DNA from: Fen-1258 sp947085815
GTDB taxonomy: Bacteria > Bacteroidota > Ignavibacteria > Ignavibacteriales > Melioribacteraceae
Assembly (NCBI GenBank): GCA_947085815.1
Contig: CAMTXU010000034.1
Location: 1-64,000, forward strand
Direction of reading: 5' to 3'
DNA length: 64,000 nt
Shown: positions 55,462 through 63,874 of the stretch, piece after piece
How the letters are laid out: every line of letters begins with the position of its first letter
Numbering within the stretch: the first letter of the stretch is position 1
Made by a program: the position numbers and the translations under genes
Notes under the pieces: model-generated
Databases searched by the model: none
The model's input: only the letters and a program-made list of their open reading frames with translations
What the model was told of the DNA's origin: nothing

Positions 55462-56853
55462 ATGAATCACAAAAAGCGAATAATAATACTTGGTGCCGGT
55501 ATCTCCGGATTGGCAACTGCGCATTGGCTTCACAAAGATGGCTTTGATGTAAAGATTCTCGAAGCTAAAATTGAAGCTGGCGGCGCGATGGAAACCTCTA
55601 CTGAAAATGGTTTCTTAATCGACTTTGGTCCCAACAGCGGTTTAGAAACAACTCCTTTGATACGCCAAATTGTTGATGATGTTGGATTATCCAATGAAAT
55701 GATTTATGCGAGCGAAATTTCAAACAAACGGTATATACTTCGTGATGACAAACTTCATCCTTTGCCGATGAATCCCGTTTCACTTATTAAATCCAAATTA
55801 TTTTCAACCAAAGGAAAATTGAGATTATTAGGTGAACCATTTGTCGGTAAATCCGATGACGGCTATTATCAGAGCATCGCTCAATTTGTATCCCGAAGAT
55901 TGGGGCAAGAATTTTTAGATTACGCAATCGATCCTTTTGTAAGCGGTGTATTCGCCGGCGACCCGCATAAATTAAGCGTAAAGTCCGCCTTCCCTAAATT
56001 GTACCGGCTGGAAGAGATATATGGCGGTTTAGTAAAAGGTATGATCAAAGGCTCGCGTGAACGTAAAAAACGCACTGAAGAATCGAAGCAGAGTGCGAAG
56101 ATGTTTTCTTTCATCAATGGAATGCAAAGTTTCCCCATGGCAATCGCCAGTAGATTGAAAGACAATATTTTATTTGAATGCAAAGTGAAGAGTGTAGAAC
56201 GCACCTCAACTTCATCCGGTTCTAAATGGAAAATTATCTATGAAAATATTGGTCAGTTACACACTTTCATTTCCGATTATGTTTTATCAACTGTACCCGC
56301 ATTTGAAACTTCTAAAATATTTGGAGCGCTGGATTCAAATCTTGTAACTCACCTAGAGCATATCTTTTATCCGCCGGTAATGGTTATGTATCTTGGATTT
56401 AATAAAAAAGATATTGGAATTCCGCTTGATGGATTTGGTTATTTAATTCCATCGAAAGAGAAGAAAAGTTTTCTTGGTGCAATATGGAGCTCCATAATTT
56501 TCCCAAATCGCTGTGATGATGATAAAGCAGCATTCACAATTTTTGTAGGCGGTGCCCGATCATATCAGTTCTCTGAAAGTGAAAAAAGTGTAATTATTGA
56601 AAAGGCATTAAACGAATTCAAACAGATTATGAATATAAAAGCCGGTCCGATACTTGTGAAAGAAAAACTCTGGCATAAAGCAATTCCGCAATACAATCTC
56701 GGATATATAGAACATGAGAATTATTTTGATAAATTTGAAAAAGAGAATTCTGGAATTTTTCTCGGTGGCAACTACCGGGGAGGAATTTCTGTAGGAGATT
56801 GTGTGAAGAATTCGGAAATCATTTTTAATAAAATTAAGCATTGTAACGTGTAG
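55462..56853 (+). CDS. hemY: Protoporphyrinogen oxidase, FAD type
   Basis: A 463-residue FAD enzyme beginning MNHKKRIIILGAGISGLATAHWLHKDGFDVKILEAK (dinucleotide-binding fold). It continues with GGAMETSTENGFLIDFGPNSG, the PpoX signature, and ends VGDCVKNSE. An in-frame start at 55405 would lie inside an inverted repeat and add residues foreign to the family, so I take 55462. It oxidises protoporphyrinogen IX to protoporphyrin IX. The HemY type uses oxygen in known cases, unlike the oxygen-independent HemN in the same run. The sequence cannot tell its actual oxidant. Confidence 0.93.
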   Translation: MNHKKRIIILGAGISGLATAHWLHKDGFDVKILEAKIEAGGAMETSTENGFLIDFGPNSGLETTPLIRQIVDDVGLSNEMIYASEISNKRYILRDDKLHPLPMNPVSLIKSKLFSTKGKLRLLGEPFVGKSDDGYYQSIAQFVSRRLGQEFLDYAIDPFVSGVFAGDPHKLSVKSAFPKLYRLEEIYGGLVKGMIKGSRERKKRTEESKQSAKMFSFINGMQSFPMAIASRLKDNILFECKVKSVERTSTSSGSKWKIIYENIGQLHTFISDYVLSTVPAFETSKIFGALDSNLVTHLEHIFYPPVMVMYLGFNKKDIGIPLDGFGYLIPSKEKKSFLGAIWSSIIFPNRCDDDKAAFTIFVGGARSYQFSESEKSVIIEKALNEFKQIMNIKAGPILVKEKLWHKAIPQYNLGYIEHENYFDKFEKENSGIFLGGNYRGGISVGDCVKNSEIIFNKIKHCNV

Positions 56854-57304
56854 AACGGAAAGCGTAGAACGAAGAGTGTTGAGTGAAGAATGTCAAAAGT
56901 ATTTGAACCACAAGTAATTTATGGAAGTGTTTTGAATAATAAGTCGTTTACTTTTTCTGTAATAATTGTAAAGTTTTATAAGTATTTGATACAAAGAGAT
57001 AAATCATATGAACCTATTTATAAACAACTTTTAAGGTCGGGAACTTCTGTAGGAGCCAATATATCTGAAGCACAAAGTGCAGCAACGAAAAAAGATTTTA
57101 TTAATAAGTTATCAATCTCACTTAAAGAAGCAAGAGAATCTCATTACTGGCTGAAATTACTTAATGAAACTGAAATAATTACTAAACAAGAATTCGAAAG
57201 TCTTGATAAAGATTGTGATAAATTAGAGAGATTATTAACGAGTAGCATTAAAACTGCAAAGGGAATTTAATAATTCTACACTCTACATTCTTTGCTCTAC
57301 ACTC
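56848..57304. mobile_element. Inverted-repeat cassette with intact four-helix-bundle gene
   Basis: The left flank GTGTAGAACGGAAAGCGTAG (from 56848) is complementary, with mismatches, to the right flank ending GCTCTACACTC (57274-57304); the shared unit is GTGTAGA-N10-TGTAGA-like words repeated with short period. The cassette lies between the HemY-type gene and hemB. The left arm overlaps the last codons of the oxidase. I infer mobility from the matching cassette at 47691-48157; no transposase is present. Confidence 0.55.
56890..57270 (+). CDS. Four-helix-bundle protein (23S rRNA intervening-sequence type)
   Basis: A 126-residue all-helical protein with the family core LLRSGTSVGANISEAQSAATKKDFINKLSISLKEARESHYWLKLLNE. 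Relatives are encoded in intervening sequences of bacterial 23S rRNA genes and resemble Avd of diversity-generating retroelements; they form pentameric barrels. It starts near the left arm of the inverted repeat, at ATG 56890, and ends 3 bases before the right arm. It is intact, unlike the other copy. Function is unknown. Confidence 0.85.
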   Translation: MSKVFEPQVIYGSVLNNKSFTFSVIIVKFYKYLIQRDKSYEPIYKQLLRSGTSVGANISEAQSAATKKDFINKLSISLKEARESHYWLKLLNETEIITKQEFESLDKDCDKLERLLTSSIKTAKGI

Positions 57305-57318
57305 AAAAAGGAGAAACT

Positions 57319-58302
57319 ATGGCAAATTTTCCAACAAAACGCTTAAGAAGGTTAAGATATAATCCAGCGGTGCGTGATCTCGTGCGCGAAACATTTCTAA
57401 CAAAGAATGATTTGATCTATCCGCTCTTCGTCCTCCCCGGTAAAAAAGTTAAAAATGAAATACGCTCAATGCCGGGTGTTTTTCAAATGTCAATTGATAT
57501 TTTGGTTGAAGAGTGCAAGGAAGTTGAAAAACTCGGCATTCCCGCGGTTATTTTATTTGGAATTCCAGAACATAAAGATGAAGTAGGTTCCGGTGCTTAT
57601 GATCCAAACGGAATAATCCAACAAGCTGTACGGGCAATCAAGAAAGAAACAAAAAAACTTTTAGTAATTACGGATGTCTGCCTTTGCGAGTATACTTCTC
57701 ACGGACATTGCGGTGTACTGCAGGGTGATAAAGTATTGAATGACGAAACTGTAGACTTGCTTGTAAAGGAGGCGATTACTCACGCAGAAGCCGGTGCGGA
57801 TATAATCGCTCCTTCCGATATGATGGATGGAAGAATAGGTGCAATCCGTAAAGCGCTTGACGAGAAAGGTTTTACCGAAATACCTATTATGAGCTATGCT
57901 GTAAAATATTCATCCGGCTACTACGGACCATTTAGAGATGCGGCTGAATCTGCCCCGGCTTTCGGCGATCGCCGTTCTCATCAGATGGATATTGCAAATA
58001 GCTCCGAAGCATTACGTGAGGCTGAGAGCGATATTGAAGAAGGCGCAGATATTATAATGGTAAAACCAGCCGGAGCTTACCTCGATATCATTTGGCGTGT
58101 TAAGGAAAAATTTGGAATGCCAACTGCCGCTTATCAAGTCAGCGGTGAATACGCTATGATTAAAGCCGCCGGATTAAACAACTGGATTGAAGAAGAACGT
58201 GTAATGATTGAGTCGCTTATGGCAATTAAACGTGCCGGCGCCGATATGATATTGACATACTTTGCCAAAGATGTTGTAAAATATTTGGATAAGAACAGCT
58301 AA
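57319..58302 (+). CDS. hemB: Porphobilinogen synthase (delta-aminolevulinate dehydratase)
   Basis: A 327-residue enzyme. ATG at 57319 has AAGGAG upstream. It contains the zinc site DVCLCEYTSHGHCGVL with three cysteines, placing it in the zinc-dependent group, and the Schiff-base lysines in the SYAVKYSSGYYGPFRDA and MVKPAGAYLDI regions. It condenses two ALA molecules to porphobilinogen. Though the second step of the branch, it is placed after the late genes here. Confidence 0.96.
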   Translation: MANFPTKRLRRLRYNPAVRDLVRETFLTKNDLIYPLFVLPGKKVKNEIRSMPGVFQMSIDILVEECKEVEKLGIPAVILFGIPEHKDEVGSGAYDPNGIIQQAVRAIKKETKKLLVITDVCLCEYTSHGHCGVLQGDKVLNDETVDLLVKEAITHAEAGADIIAPSDMMDGRIGAIRKALDEKGFTEIPIMSYAVKYSSGYYGPFRDAAESAPAFGDRRSHQMDIANSSEALREAESDIEEGADIIMVKPAGAYLDIIWRVKEKFGMPTAAYQVSGEYAMIKAAGLNNWIEEERVMIESLMAIKRAGADMILTYFAKDVVKYLDKNS

Positions 58303-58308
58303 CCTGAT

Positions 58309-58333
58309 TCTTGCTCTTAAAATATGAGCAAGA
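58309..58333 (+). repeat. Hairpin after hemB, IR-cassette-like
   Basis: TCTTGCTC (58309-58316) pairs with GAGCAAGA (58326-58333) around a 9-base AT loop. The stretch downstream repeats AGATCAAGAGTAGATCAAGATT in the same short-period style as the other cassettes. It may be a terminator for hemB or a solo repeat; there is no T-run after it. Confidence 0.45.
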
Positions 58334-58381
58334 GCATGATTAAGATCAAGAGTAGATCAAGATTATGAACATGATAATTTA

Positions 58382-59683
58382 ATGAGTAACCTTTCCAAAG
58401 AGCCGGAAATCATTTCGAAAACAAATTTAGGGGATGGCAATAAACTTTCCACACAGGAGAAACCGAAGCTAAGCTGGCAATCTACTTTTGCAGGACTGAA
58501 ACACCGTAACTACCGTTTGTGGTTTATAGGTCAAATCATTTCTCTCTTCGGTTCATGGATGCAGATGACCGCCCAGGCATTTTTCATCTACGAATTAACA
58601 CACTCCCCTGCTTTTCTTGGTTATGTTGGATTTGCAAATGGGCTTCCTTCATGGATATTTATGGTTTATGGAGGAGTAATTGCCGATCGATTTTCTAGAA
58701 AAAACATTTTAATAGTCACGCAATCGATTATGATGATCCTGGCAATCATACTTGCAGTTCTCACTTTTATGCTCATAGTAGAAGCATGGCACATCATATT
58801 GCTGGCATTTCTTCTTGGAATTGCTAATGCGTTTGATGCGCCTGCCCGGCAAGCATTTGTTAATGAACTTGTCCCGAAAGAAGATCTCTTAAATGCTATT
58901 GCGTTGAATTCGATGATGTTTCATACCGCGGCGGCAATTGGTCCCGCGGTTGCCGGTATTACATACGCTATGTTTGGACCCGGATGGTGTTTCACAATTA
59001 ATGGAATTTCATTTTTGGCTGTGATCTATAACTTACTGAAAATGGAATTCGCCCCATTGCCGAAAAGAATCACAAATAAATCATTTGTAAAAGAATTACT
59101 GGACGGGCTAAGATATCTCAAAACTCAAAAACAAATTTTGCGGATAATGCTTATTGTTTCTTTCTCCACTTTTTTTGGATTAAGCATAGCTACATTATTT
59201 CCGGCGTGGGCTGTAAAAATTTTACATGGCGATGCGACTACAAACGGGCTGCTTCAAGCTGCAAGAGGAATTGGGGCGGTTCTTTGCTCACTGGCAATAG
59301 CATCTTTCAGTAGATATCTTGCTCGAGGAAAAGTTTTAATATTCGGATTATTCTCGCTTCCAATTTATATGTTGCTATTTTCAATTAATACCTCATTCAT
59401 AATATCTTCTTTAATACTTGTTGGAATTGGAGCCGGCATTATTGCCGTGAACAATCTTTCCAACGGATTAACGCAAACGCTGGTATCGGAGGAATTCCGC
59501 GGACGTGTAATGGGAGTTTATAGTTTTAGCTTTTTCGGTTTTATGCCTATCGGCGCGTTATGGATTGGAATGCTCGCCGAACATTTTGGATCACCTACAG
59601 CAATATTAATCAATTCATTTATTCTTATAATTTTCTCGATAGCAATCTGGATTATCTCACCCAATCTTCGATTAAAAAATTAA
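58382..59683 (+). CDS. MFS transporter (EntS/MFS_3-like)
   Basis: A 433-residue membrane protein with about twelve hydrophobic segments and a long charged N-terminal tail. The segment YRLWFIGQIISLFGSWMQMTAQAFFIYELTHSPAFLGYVGFANGLPSWIFMVYGGVIADRFSRKNIL is the standard start of MFS_3 exporters, which include the enterobactin exporter EntS. The loop ADRFSRKN is the family's conserved loop 2-3 motif. Its substrate is unknown; heme-pathway export is not implied. Confidence 0.9.
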   Translation: MSNLSKEPEIISKTNLGDGNKLSTQEKPKLSWQSTFAGLKHRNYRLWFIGQIISLFGSWMQMTAQAFFIYELTHSPAFLGYVGFANGLPSWIFMVYGGVIADRFSRKNILIVTQSIMMILAIILAVLTFMLIVEAWHIILLAFLLGIANAFDAPARQAFVNELVPKEDLLNAIALNSMMFHTAAAIGPAVAGITYAMFGPGWCFTINGISFLAVIYNLLKMEFAPLPKRITNKSFVKELLDGLRYLKTQKQILRIMLIVSFSTFFGLSIATLFPAWAVKILHGDATTNGLLQAARGIGAVLCSLAIASFSRYLARGKVLIFGLFSLPIYMLLFSINTSFIISSLILVGIGAGIIAVNNLSNGLTQTLVSEEFRGRVMGVYSFSFFGFMPIGALWIGMLAEHFGSPTAILINSFILIIFSIAIWIISPNLRLKN

Positions 59684-59689
59684 TGCCGG

Positions 59690-60196
59690 TTATATTTCTA
59701 TTTCTTTCGGATCACTTTCAAGCTCTACAATTTTCCACTCATTTTCTTCCTTATCAAAATCAGTTATCTTTTCTAGAGGCACTTTCAAATATTTGCCATG
59801 AGCGGTTACTGCAACGTCTCCGTTCTTTAATACAATTTCTCCCGTACCTTCGAATATTCTGTTATTCTCATTTGTGATCCTGCCAATCACTTTCAGCTCT
59901 TCATTCAAGGGAATAGGTTTTTTAAATTTCACATTGAGATCTATCGTAACACCCCAGACCTCGGTTTCGTATTTATTTAGAATTGCCCTGCCAATAGTTT
60001 CATCCAGAATTGCAGATGCGACTCCCCCATGGAGTCTTCCCGGATAACTTTGATGTTCTTCAGAGGGAGTAAATAGCGCAATCAATTCTTGATTTTCAGT
60101 AACATAGAAATGAGCGTGAATACCAAACTTGTTCTTTAATCCGCACACAAAACACAATTTTGAGTTGTGCTGCTTTCCCACAATATGATGAACCAT
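59690..60196 (-). CDS. PaaI-family hotdog thioesterase
   Basis: A 168-residue hotdog-fold protein. The core motif LHGGVASAILDETIGRAI (about residues 54-71) carries the catalytic-site Asp/Glu, and an N-terminal CFVCGLKNKFGIHAHFY is common in this subgroup. It should hydrolyse acyl-CoA thioesters in the cytoplasm. It converges with the MFS gene (6-base gap) and diverges from hemL. Confidence 0.85.
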   Translation of the reverse strand: MVHHIVGKQHNSKLCFVCGLKNKFGIHAHFYVTENQELIALFTPSEEHQSYPGRLHGGVASAILDETIGRAILNKYETEVWGVTIDLNVKFKKPIPLNEELKVIGRITNENNRIFEGTGEIVLKNGDVAVTAHGKYLKVPLEKITDFDKEENEWKIVELESDPKEIEI

Positions 60197-60338
60197 ATAT
60201 TCTCCGTTTGCGATATCATAAATTAATCCTTCTTTGGAGCCAAATCTGTTTCGAATTTATTTTTTATCAAACGTATTTATAATTATTTTTGTCACAACTT
60301 TTTTGACTGTATTCAAATCACAAATCATCGGATGAGAA

Positions 60339-61628
60339 ATGAGTAACCTTAATAGCGAAAGACTTTTCGAAGAAGCAAAAAAATATATTCCCGGCGGAGT
60401 TAATTCTCCCGTGCGGGCGTTTAAGTCCGTAGGCGGAACACCAAGATTTATGTCCAGAGGAATCGGTTCAAAATTATATGATGTTGATAACAATGAATAC
60501 ATAGACTACATAGGAAGCTGGGGTCCTCATCTTTTCGGGCATAATCCTGAATTCATCAAAAGCGCACTTTTAAGAGCAATCGAAGATGGAACAAGTTTCG
60601 GCGCTCCTACTGAAATTGAAATTCGAATGGCTAAGCTTATAACGGAATTAGTCCCATCGATAGAGATGATTAGGATGGTCAACAGCGGAACAGAAGCTAC
60701 AATGAGCGCCGTCCGTGTGGCAAGGGGTTACACGGGTAAGAATAAGATTATCAAATTTGAGGGATGCTACCACGGACATGGAGATTTCTTTCTAATAAAA
60801 GCCGGTTCCGGCGCTTTAACATTTGGTGTTCCCACAAGTCCCGGCGTAACAGCGGGAAACGCTGCCGATACTTTAGTCGCTGATTTCAATGATATCGAAT
60901 CGGTCAAAAAATTAGTCGAGCAGAACAAAAATGAAATCGCCGCAGTAATAATTGAAGCAGTAGTTGGAAACATGGGAACTGTTAGAGCAAACGATTCATT
61001 CATAAAAGAATTACGCGCGATATGCGATGAAGAAAAAATTGTTTTGATCTTCGATGAGGTAATGACCGGATTCCGGATTGCTCAAGGAGGTGCACAAGAA
61101 ATTCTTAGTGTTAAACCCGACCTATCCACTTTCGGAAAAATTATTGGGGGTGGTTTGCCGGTTGGAGCTTACGGCGGTAAGAAAGAAATTATGGAGATGG
61201 TTTCTCCAAGCGGACCTGTTTATCAAGCTGGTACATTAAGCGGTAACCCTTTAGCTATGAATGCCGGATATGCTGCGCTTACTTATATCAAAGGTCACCC
61301 GGAAGTTTATAAATCTCTCGAAGAGAAAGCTTTTTATTTGGAGAGTGGTCTTAAAGACGGAATTAAATCCGCGGGAAAGAATTATCAGATTAATCGTGTA
61401 GGTTCTATGATGACTTTATTCTTTACCGAAGAACCTGTACTCGATTATAACTCCGCCGTAAAATCCGATACGAAACTTTACGGCAGATATTTCCATGAGA
61501 TGCTGAACCGTGGTGTTTATCTTCCACCGGCTCAGTTTGAAGCGATGTTCGTTTCAACTGAACACACAAAAGAAGATTTAGATAAAACCATCACAGCTAA
61601 TTACAACGCCTTAAAATCAATTTTTTAG
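60339..61628 (+). CDS. hemL: Glutamate-1-semialdehyde 2,1-aminomutase
   Basis: A 429-residue PLP enzyme beginning LFEEAKKYIPGGVNSPVRAFKSVGGTPRFMSRG, diagnostic of HemL. The PLP lysine is in LSTFGKIIGGGLPVGAYGG (about residue 265). It isomerises glutamate-1-semialdehyde to 5-aminolevulinate, following HemA. It is separated from hemB by the MFS and thioesterase genes, and has its own promoter region in the 143-base gap before it. Confidence 0.96.
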   Translation: MSNLNSERLFEEAKKYIPGGVNSPVRAFKSVGGTPRFMSRGIGSKLYDVDNNEYIDYIGSWGPHLFGHNPEFIKSALLRAIEDGTSFGAPTEIEIRMAKLITELVPSIEMIRMVNSGTEATMSAVRVARGYTGKNKIIKFEGCYHGHGDFFLIKAGSGALTFGVPTSPGVTAGNAADTLVADFNDIESVKKLVEQNKNEIAAVIIEAVVGNMGTVRANDSFIKELRAICDEEKIVLIFDEVMTGFRIAQGGAQEILSVKPDLSTFGKIIGGGLPVGAYGGKKEIMEMVSPSGPVYQAGTLSGNPLAMNAGYAALTYIKGHPEVYKSLEEKAFYLESGLKDGIKSAGKNYQINRVGSMMTLFFTEEPVLDYNSAVKSDTKLYGRYFHEMLNRGVYLPPAQFEAMFVSTEHTKEDLDKTITANYNALKSIF

Positions 61629-61713
61629 ATTAAGAATCCGTTGTTCTTAAAGAATTATGAATGGTTTCAACTTCATAATATGAGAGCCAGAACACCAAAC
61701 CACTAATCTATTT

Positions 61714-62121
61714 TTAAGCAATTCCTTTGTTGTTAAAAAATGCGGTGTATTTTTTATCGGAACCGGCAATGTGTTGTGTGAGCCAATCTTTCAAGAAGTT
61801 CAGCACATCCATACTCAGAATGCTACCGCTCTTATTGTAACCATCCACAAATTTCTTTACTTGCTCTACTAGATCAGCATGCTGTCTTTTATGAATAATT
61901 GTTTCCGAGTAACCGTGCTTATCAAACAATTTTTCCTCAAATCCAAAGTGATAAACCGTATAACTCACCAATTCATTCAATACCCCGCCTAAAATTTCTT
62001 TTCCTTTCCCCAATTTCATTCCATCGTGTAAATTGTTGATCAACTCAACTAATTTTTTATGCTGTAAATCAATCTCTTTAACTCCAACCGAGTAGCTATC
62101 GCTCCAATTTAAAAGTGCCAT
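61714..62121 (-). CDS. Bacteriohemerythrin
   Basis: A 135-residue oxygen-binding protein. The di-iron ligands are visible: His in EIDLQHKKL, His and Glu in YTVYHFGFEEKLFDKH, His residues in IIHKRQHADL, then WLTQHIAGSDKKY with His and Asp. Length matches single-domain bacteriohemerythrins. ATG at 62121 has AAGGA upstream; a longer frame upstream reads into non-family sequence. A free hemerythrin could store or sense oxygen or nitric oxide, useful for a facultative anaerobe with oxygen-sensitive radical SAM enzymes. Confidence 0.92.
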   Translation of the reverse strand: MALLNWSDSYSVGVKEIDLQHKKLVELINNLHDGMKLGKGKEILGGVLNELVSYTVYHFGFEEKLFDKHGYSETIIHKRQHADLVEQVKKFVDGYNKSGSILSMDVLNFLKDWLTQHIAGSDKKYTAFFNNKGIA

Positions 62122-62273
62122 ATAATAATTCCTTATTTTTTTAGTGAATAAAAATTTCCGGGGATAGCTGTAATTACACTTGAGTTGTTTTACAATCCTC
62201 GTTTTACAGTTAATGTTTAGAACTGTCAATTCATTTATTTTATTATCGAATATTTTCAAAATTATTTTAGTTT

Positions 62274-62429
62274 ACTGAAGTTACGCAAAACAAGATTTAC
62301 GTCATTCCCGGATGTTTTAATCGGGAATCTATTTACGGAATTTAAGCCAAAATCGTGGATTCCCGCTTTCGCGGGAATGACGAAACTCTGGATTTTGATC
62401 TCCAAAACACCATTCTGCGTAACTTCAGT
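62274..62429. mobile_element. MITE-like element with terminal inverted repeats and target duplication
   Basis: ACTGAAGTTACGCA (62274-62287) is perfectly complementary to TGCGTAACTTCAGT (62416-62429). The 6-bp TAGTTT lies immediately outside each end (62268-62273 and 62430-62435), as expected of a target-site duplication. Inside is a second inverted repeat, CGTCATTCCCG (62300-62310) against CGGGAATGACG (62372-62382), with the hairpin ATTCCCGC-tttc-GCGGGAAT. The element has no gene. Confidence 0.75.
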
Positions 62430-62505
62430 TAGTTTATTAAAGATTTTACCGGAAAGGTTAATTTGTTCTTACTTCTACTGCCAGGAGCTTTCAAAGCAAA
62501 AGTAT

Positions 62506-62599
62506 TGTCATTCCGTGCTTGGCACGGAATCCAGATTAGAGAAACTAAGAGATGGATTCCGGTTCTTCGTCCGCCGCCGCGGACTCGACCGGAATGACA
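62506..62599. repeat. GTCATTCC palindromic repeat element
   Basis: TGTCATTCCG at 62506-62515 pairs with CGGAATGACA at 62590-62599. Two hairpins lie inside (CCGTGC-ttg-GCACGG and the GC-rich GTCCGCCGCCGCGGAC part). It belongs to the same dRS3-like ATTCC...GGAAT family as the interior of the neighbouring MITE. Confidence 0.6.
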
Positions 62600-62753
62600 G
62601 GCAATGCCAACTATACATTACCACCGTTAAAGACGTTGGTTTTCTAAACTCAAATTAAACTACTTAGGGTAATTGTCGTGGGTCTCAATTAGATTGCTTT
62701 CAATTGAGGAATAATTTTTAGATTTACGATAGCAATAGTTTATAAAATAATTA

Positions 62754-63761
62754 ATGCCATATATTCCTTCTTATATAAAGCTTTATAAATCCGGCGAGCT
62801 GCAAAAACGAGCCGAAGCTTCGGAACAAATACTAAAATCGTGTAAAAGTTGTCCGCGCTGCTGCGAAGTTGACCGGACTGCTGGCAGTTTGGGCTTTTGC
62901 CAGAGCGGAGTTCTGCCGGTAGTTTCATCATACACAACTCACTTTGGAAAAGAGCCGGTTTTTTCAGGTTCGCATGGTGCGGGAACTATTTTTTTCGGTA
63001 ATTGTAATCTGCGCTGTATCTTTTGCCAAAATTCCGATATCAGCCAAAATTGGAAAGCCGAAAAAAAACACGAGGTTACTCTCAAGCGTCTTGCCGATGT
63101 TATGATCGAACTTCAAGAAAAAAATTGCCATAACATCGGACTTGTCTCGCCTTCACATTTTTCTGCACAAATTTTAAAATCAATTTCAATCGCTGCTAAA
63201 CAAGGATTACACTTACCCATTATCTATAACACGAACGGATATGATTCCGTGGAGATGCTTAAACTCTACGATGGAGTTATCGATATTTATTTACCCGATT
63301 TCAAATACGGAGATAATCGATCTGCCGAGAAATATTCCGATGCGAAAAATTATTTTGATCATACATGCAAAGCGATTAAAGAAATGTTCTGCCAGATGGG
63401 TGATGAGTTAGTTTATGATGGCGATATAGTAGTCCGTGGTTTAATCATCCGGCATCTGGTTTTACCAAACGGATTAGCCGAGTCGGAAAATATTTTTCGT
63501 TTCATCTCGGAGGAGTTAAGCAAAAATGTTCATATATCGCTCATGTCTCAATACTATCCGGCTAATAAAGCTTACAATGATATTTTGCTCGACCGTCCTA
63601 TACGTCAATCTGAGTATGAAAAAGCTATTAACCTTATGGATAAATATGGATTACACAAAGGATGGACCCAGCAGATAGAAAGTTCCAATTATTTCCGTCC
63701 CAATTTCAATGATAACCGTGAAGATCCTTTCGGGAATAAATCTACTCAATCCGGCTTATAA
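62754..63761 (+). CDS. Radical SAM protein, PflX-like
   Basis: A 335-residue radical SAM enzyme with CNLRCIFCQN (CX3CX2C) at about residues 84-93, an N-terminal cysteine group (CKSCPRCCEVDR) and the PflX-type phrases GSHGAGTIFFGNCNLRC and VRHLVLPNG-like (IRHLVLPNGLAES). Members resemble pyruvate formate-lyase activating enzymes but their target is generally unknown. The extra N-terminal cysteines could hold another cluster. It converges on a T9SS cargo gene across a shared terminator. Confidence 0.85.
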   Translation: MPYIPSYIKLYKSGELQKRAEASEQILKSCKSCPRCCEVDRTAGSLGFCQSGVLPVVSSYTTHFGKEPVFSGSHGAGTIFFGNCNLRCIFCQNSDISQNWKAEKKHEVTLKRLADVMIELQEKNCHNIGLVSPSHFSAQILKSISIAAKQGLHLPIIYNTNGYDSVEMLKLYDGVIDIYLPDFKYGDNRSAEKYSDAKNYFDHTCKAIKEMFCQMGDELVYDGDIVVRGLIIRHLVLPNGLAESENIFRFISEELSKNVHISLMSQYYPANKAYNDILLDRPIRQSEYEKAINLMDKYGLHKGWTQQIESSNYFRPNFNDNREDPFGNKSTQSGL

Positions 63762-63813
63762 TGGTCATGTTTTGATGATTGCAAAGATCATTCCCTTCCT
63801 GCCTAATAAAATG

Positions 63814-63841
63814 ATAAAGGCGGTCCTAAGACCGCCTTTAT
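63814..63841. terminator. Bidirectional terminator
   Basis: ATAAAGGCGGTC pairs perfectly with GACCGCCTTTAT (12 bp) around CTAA. It lies between the converging radical SAM gene (ends 63761) and the T9SS cargo gene (ends 63875), with A- and T-rich ends suiting either direction. Confidence 0.85.
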
Positions 63842-63874
63842 TGATTTAGTATCTAAGACTTGTTTTGAATTGAA

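Larger units (their letters stand above)
62122..62753. other. 632-bp intergenic region with repeat elements
   Basis: No gene is supported here. It contains the 156-bp MITE-like element and the 94-bp GTCATTCC repeat described separately, the promoter for the hemerythrin gene at its left end and that for the radical SAM gene at its right end. A 93-codon open frame from 62377 runs through both repeats and is not family-like. Confidence 0.6.

Noticed and set aside
62377..62658. 93-codon open frame across the repeats
   Set aside because: It runs through both palindromic elements, has no family likeness and no clear ribosome site.
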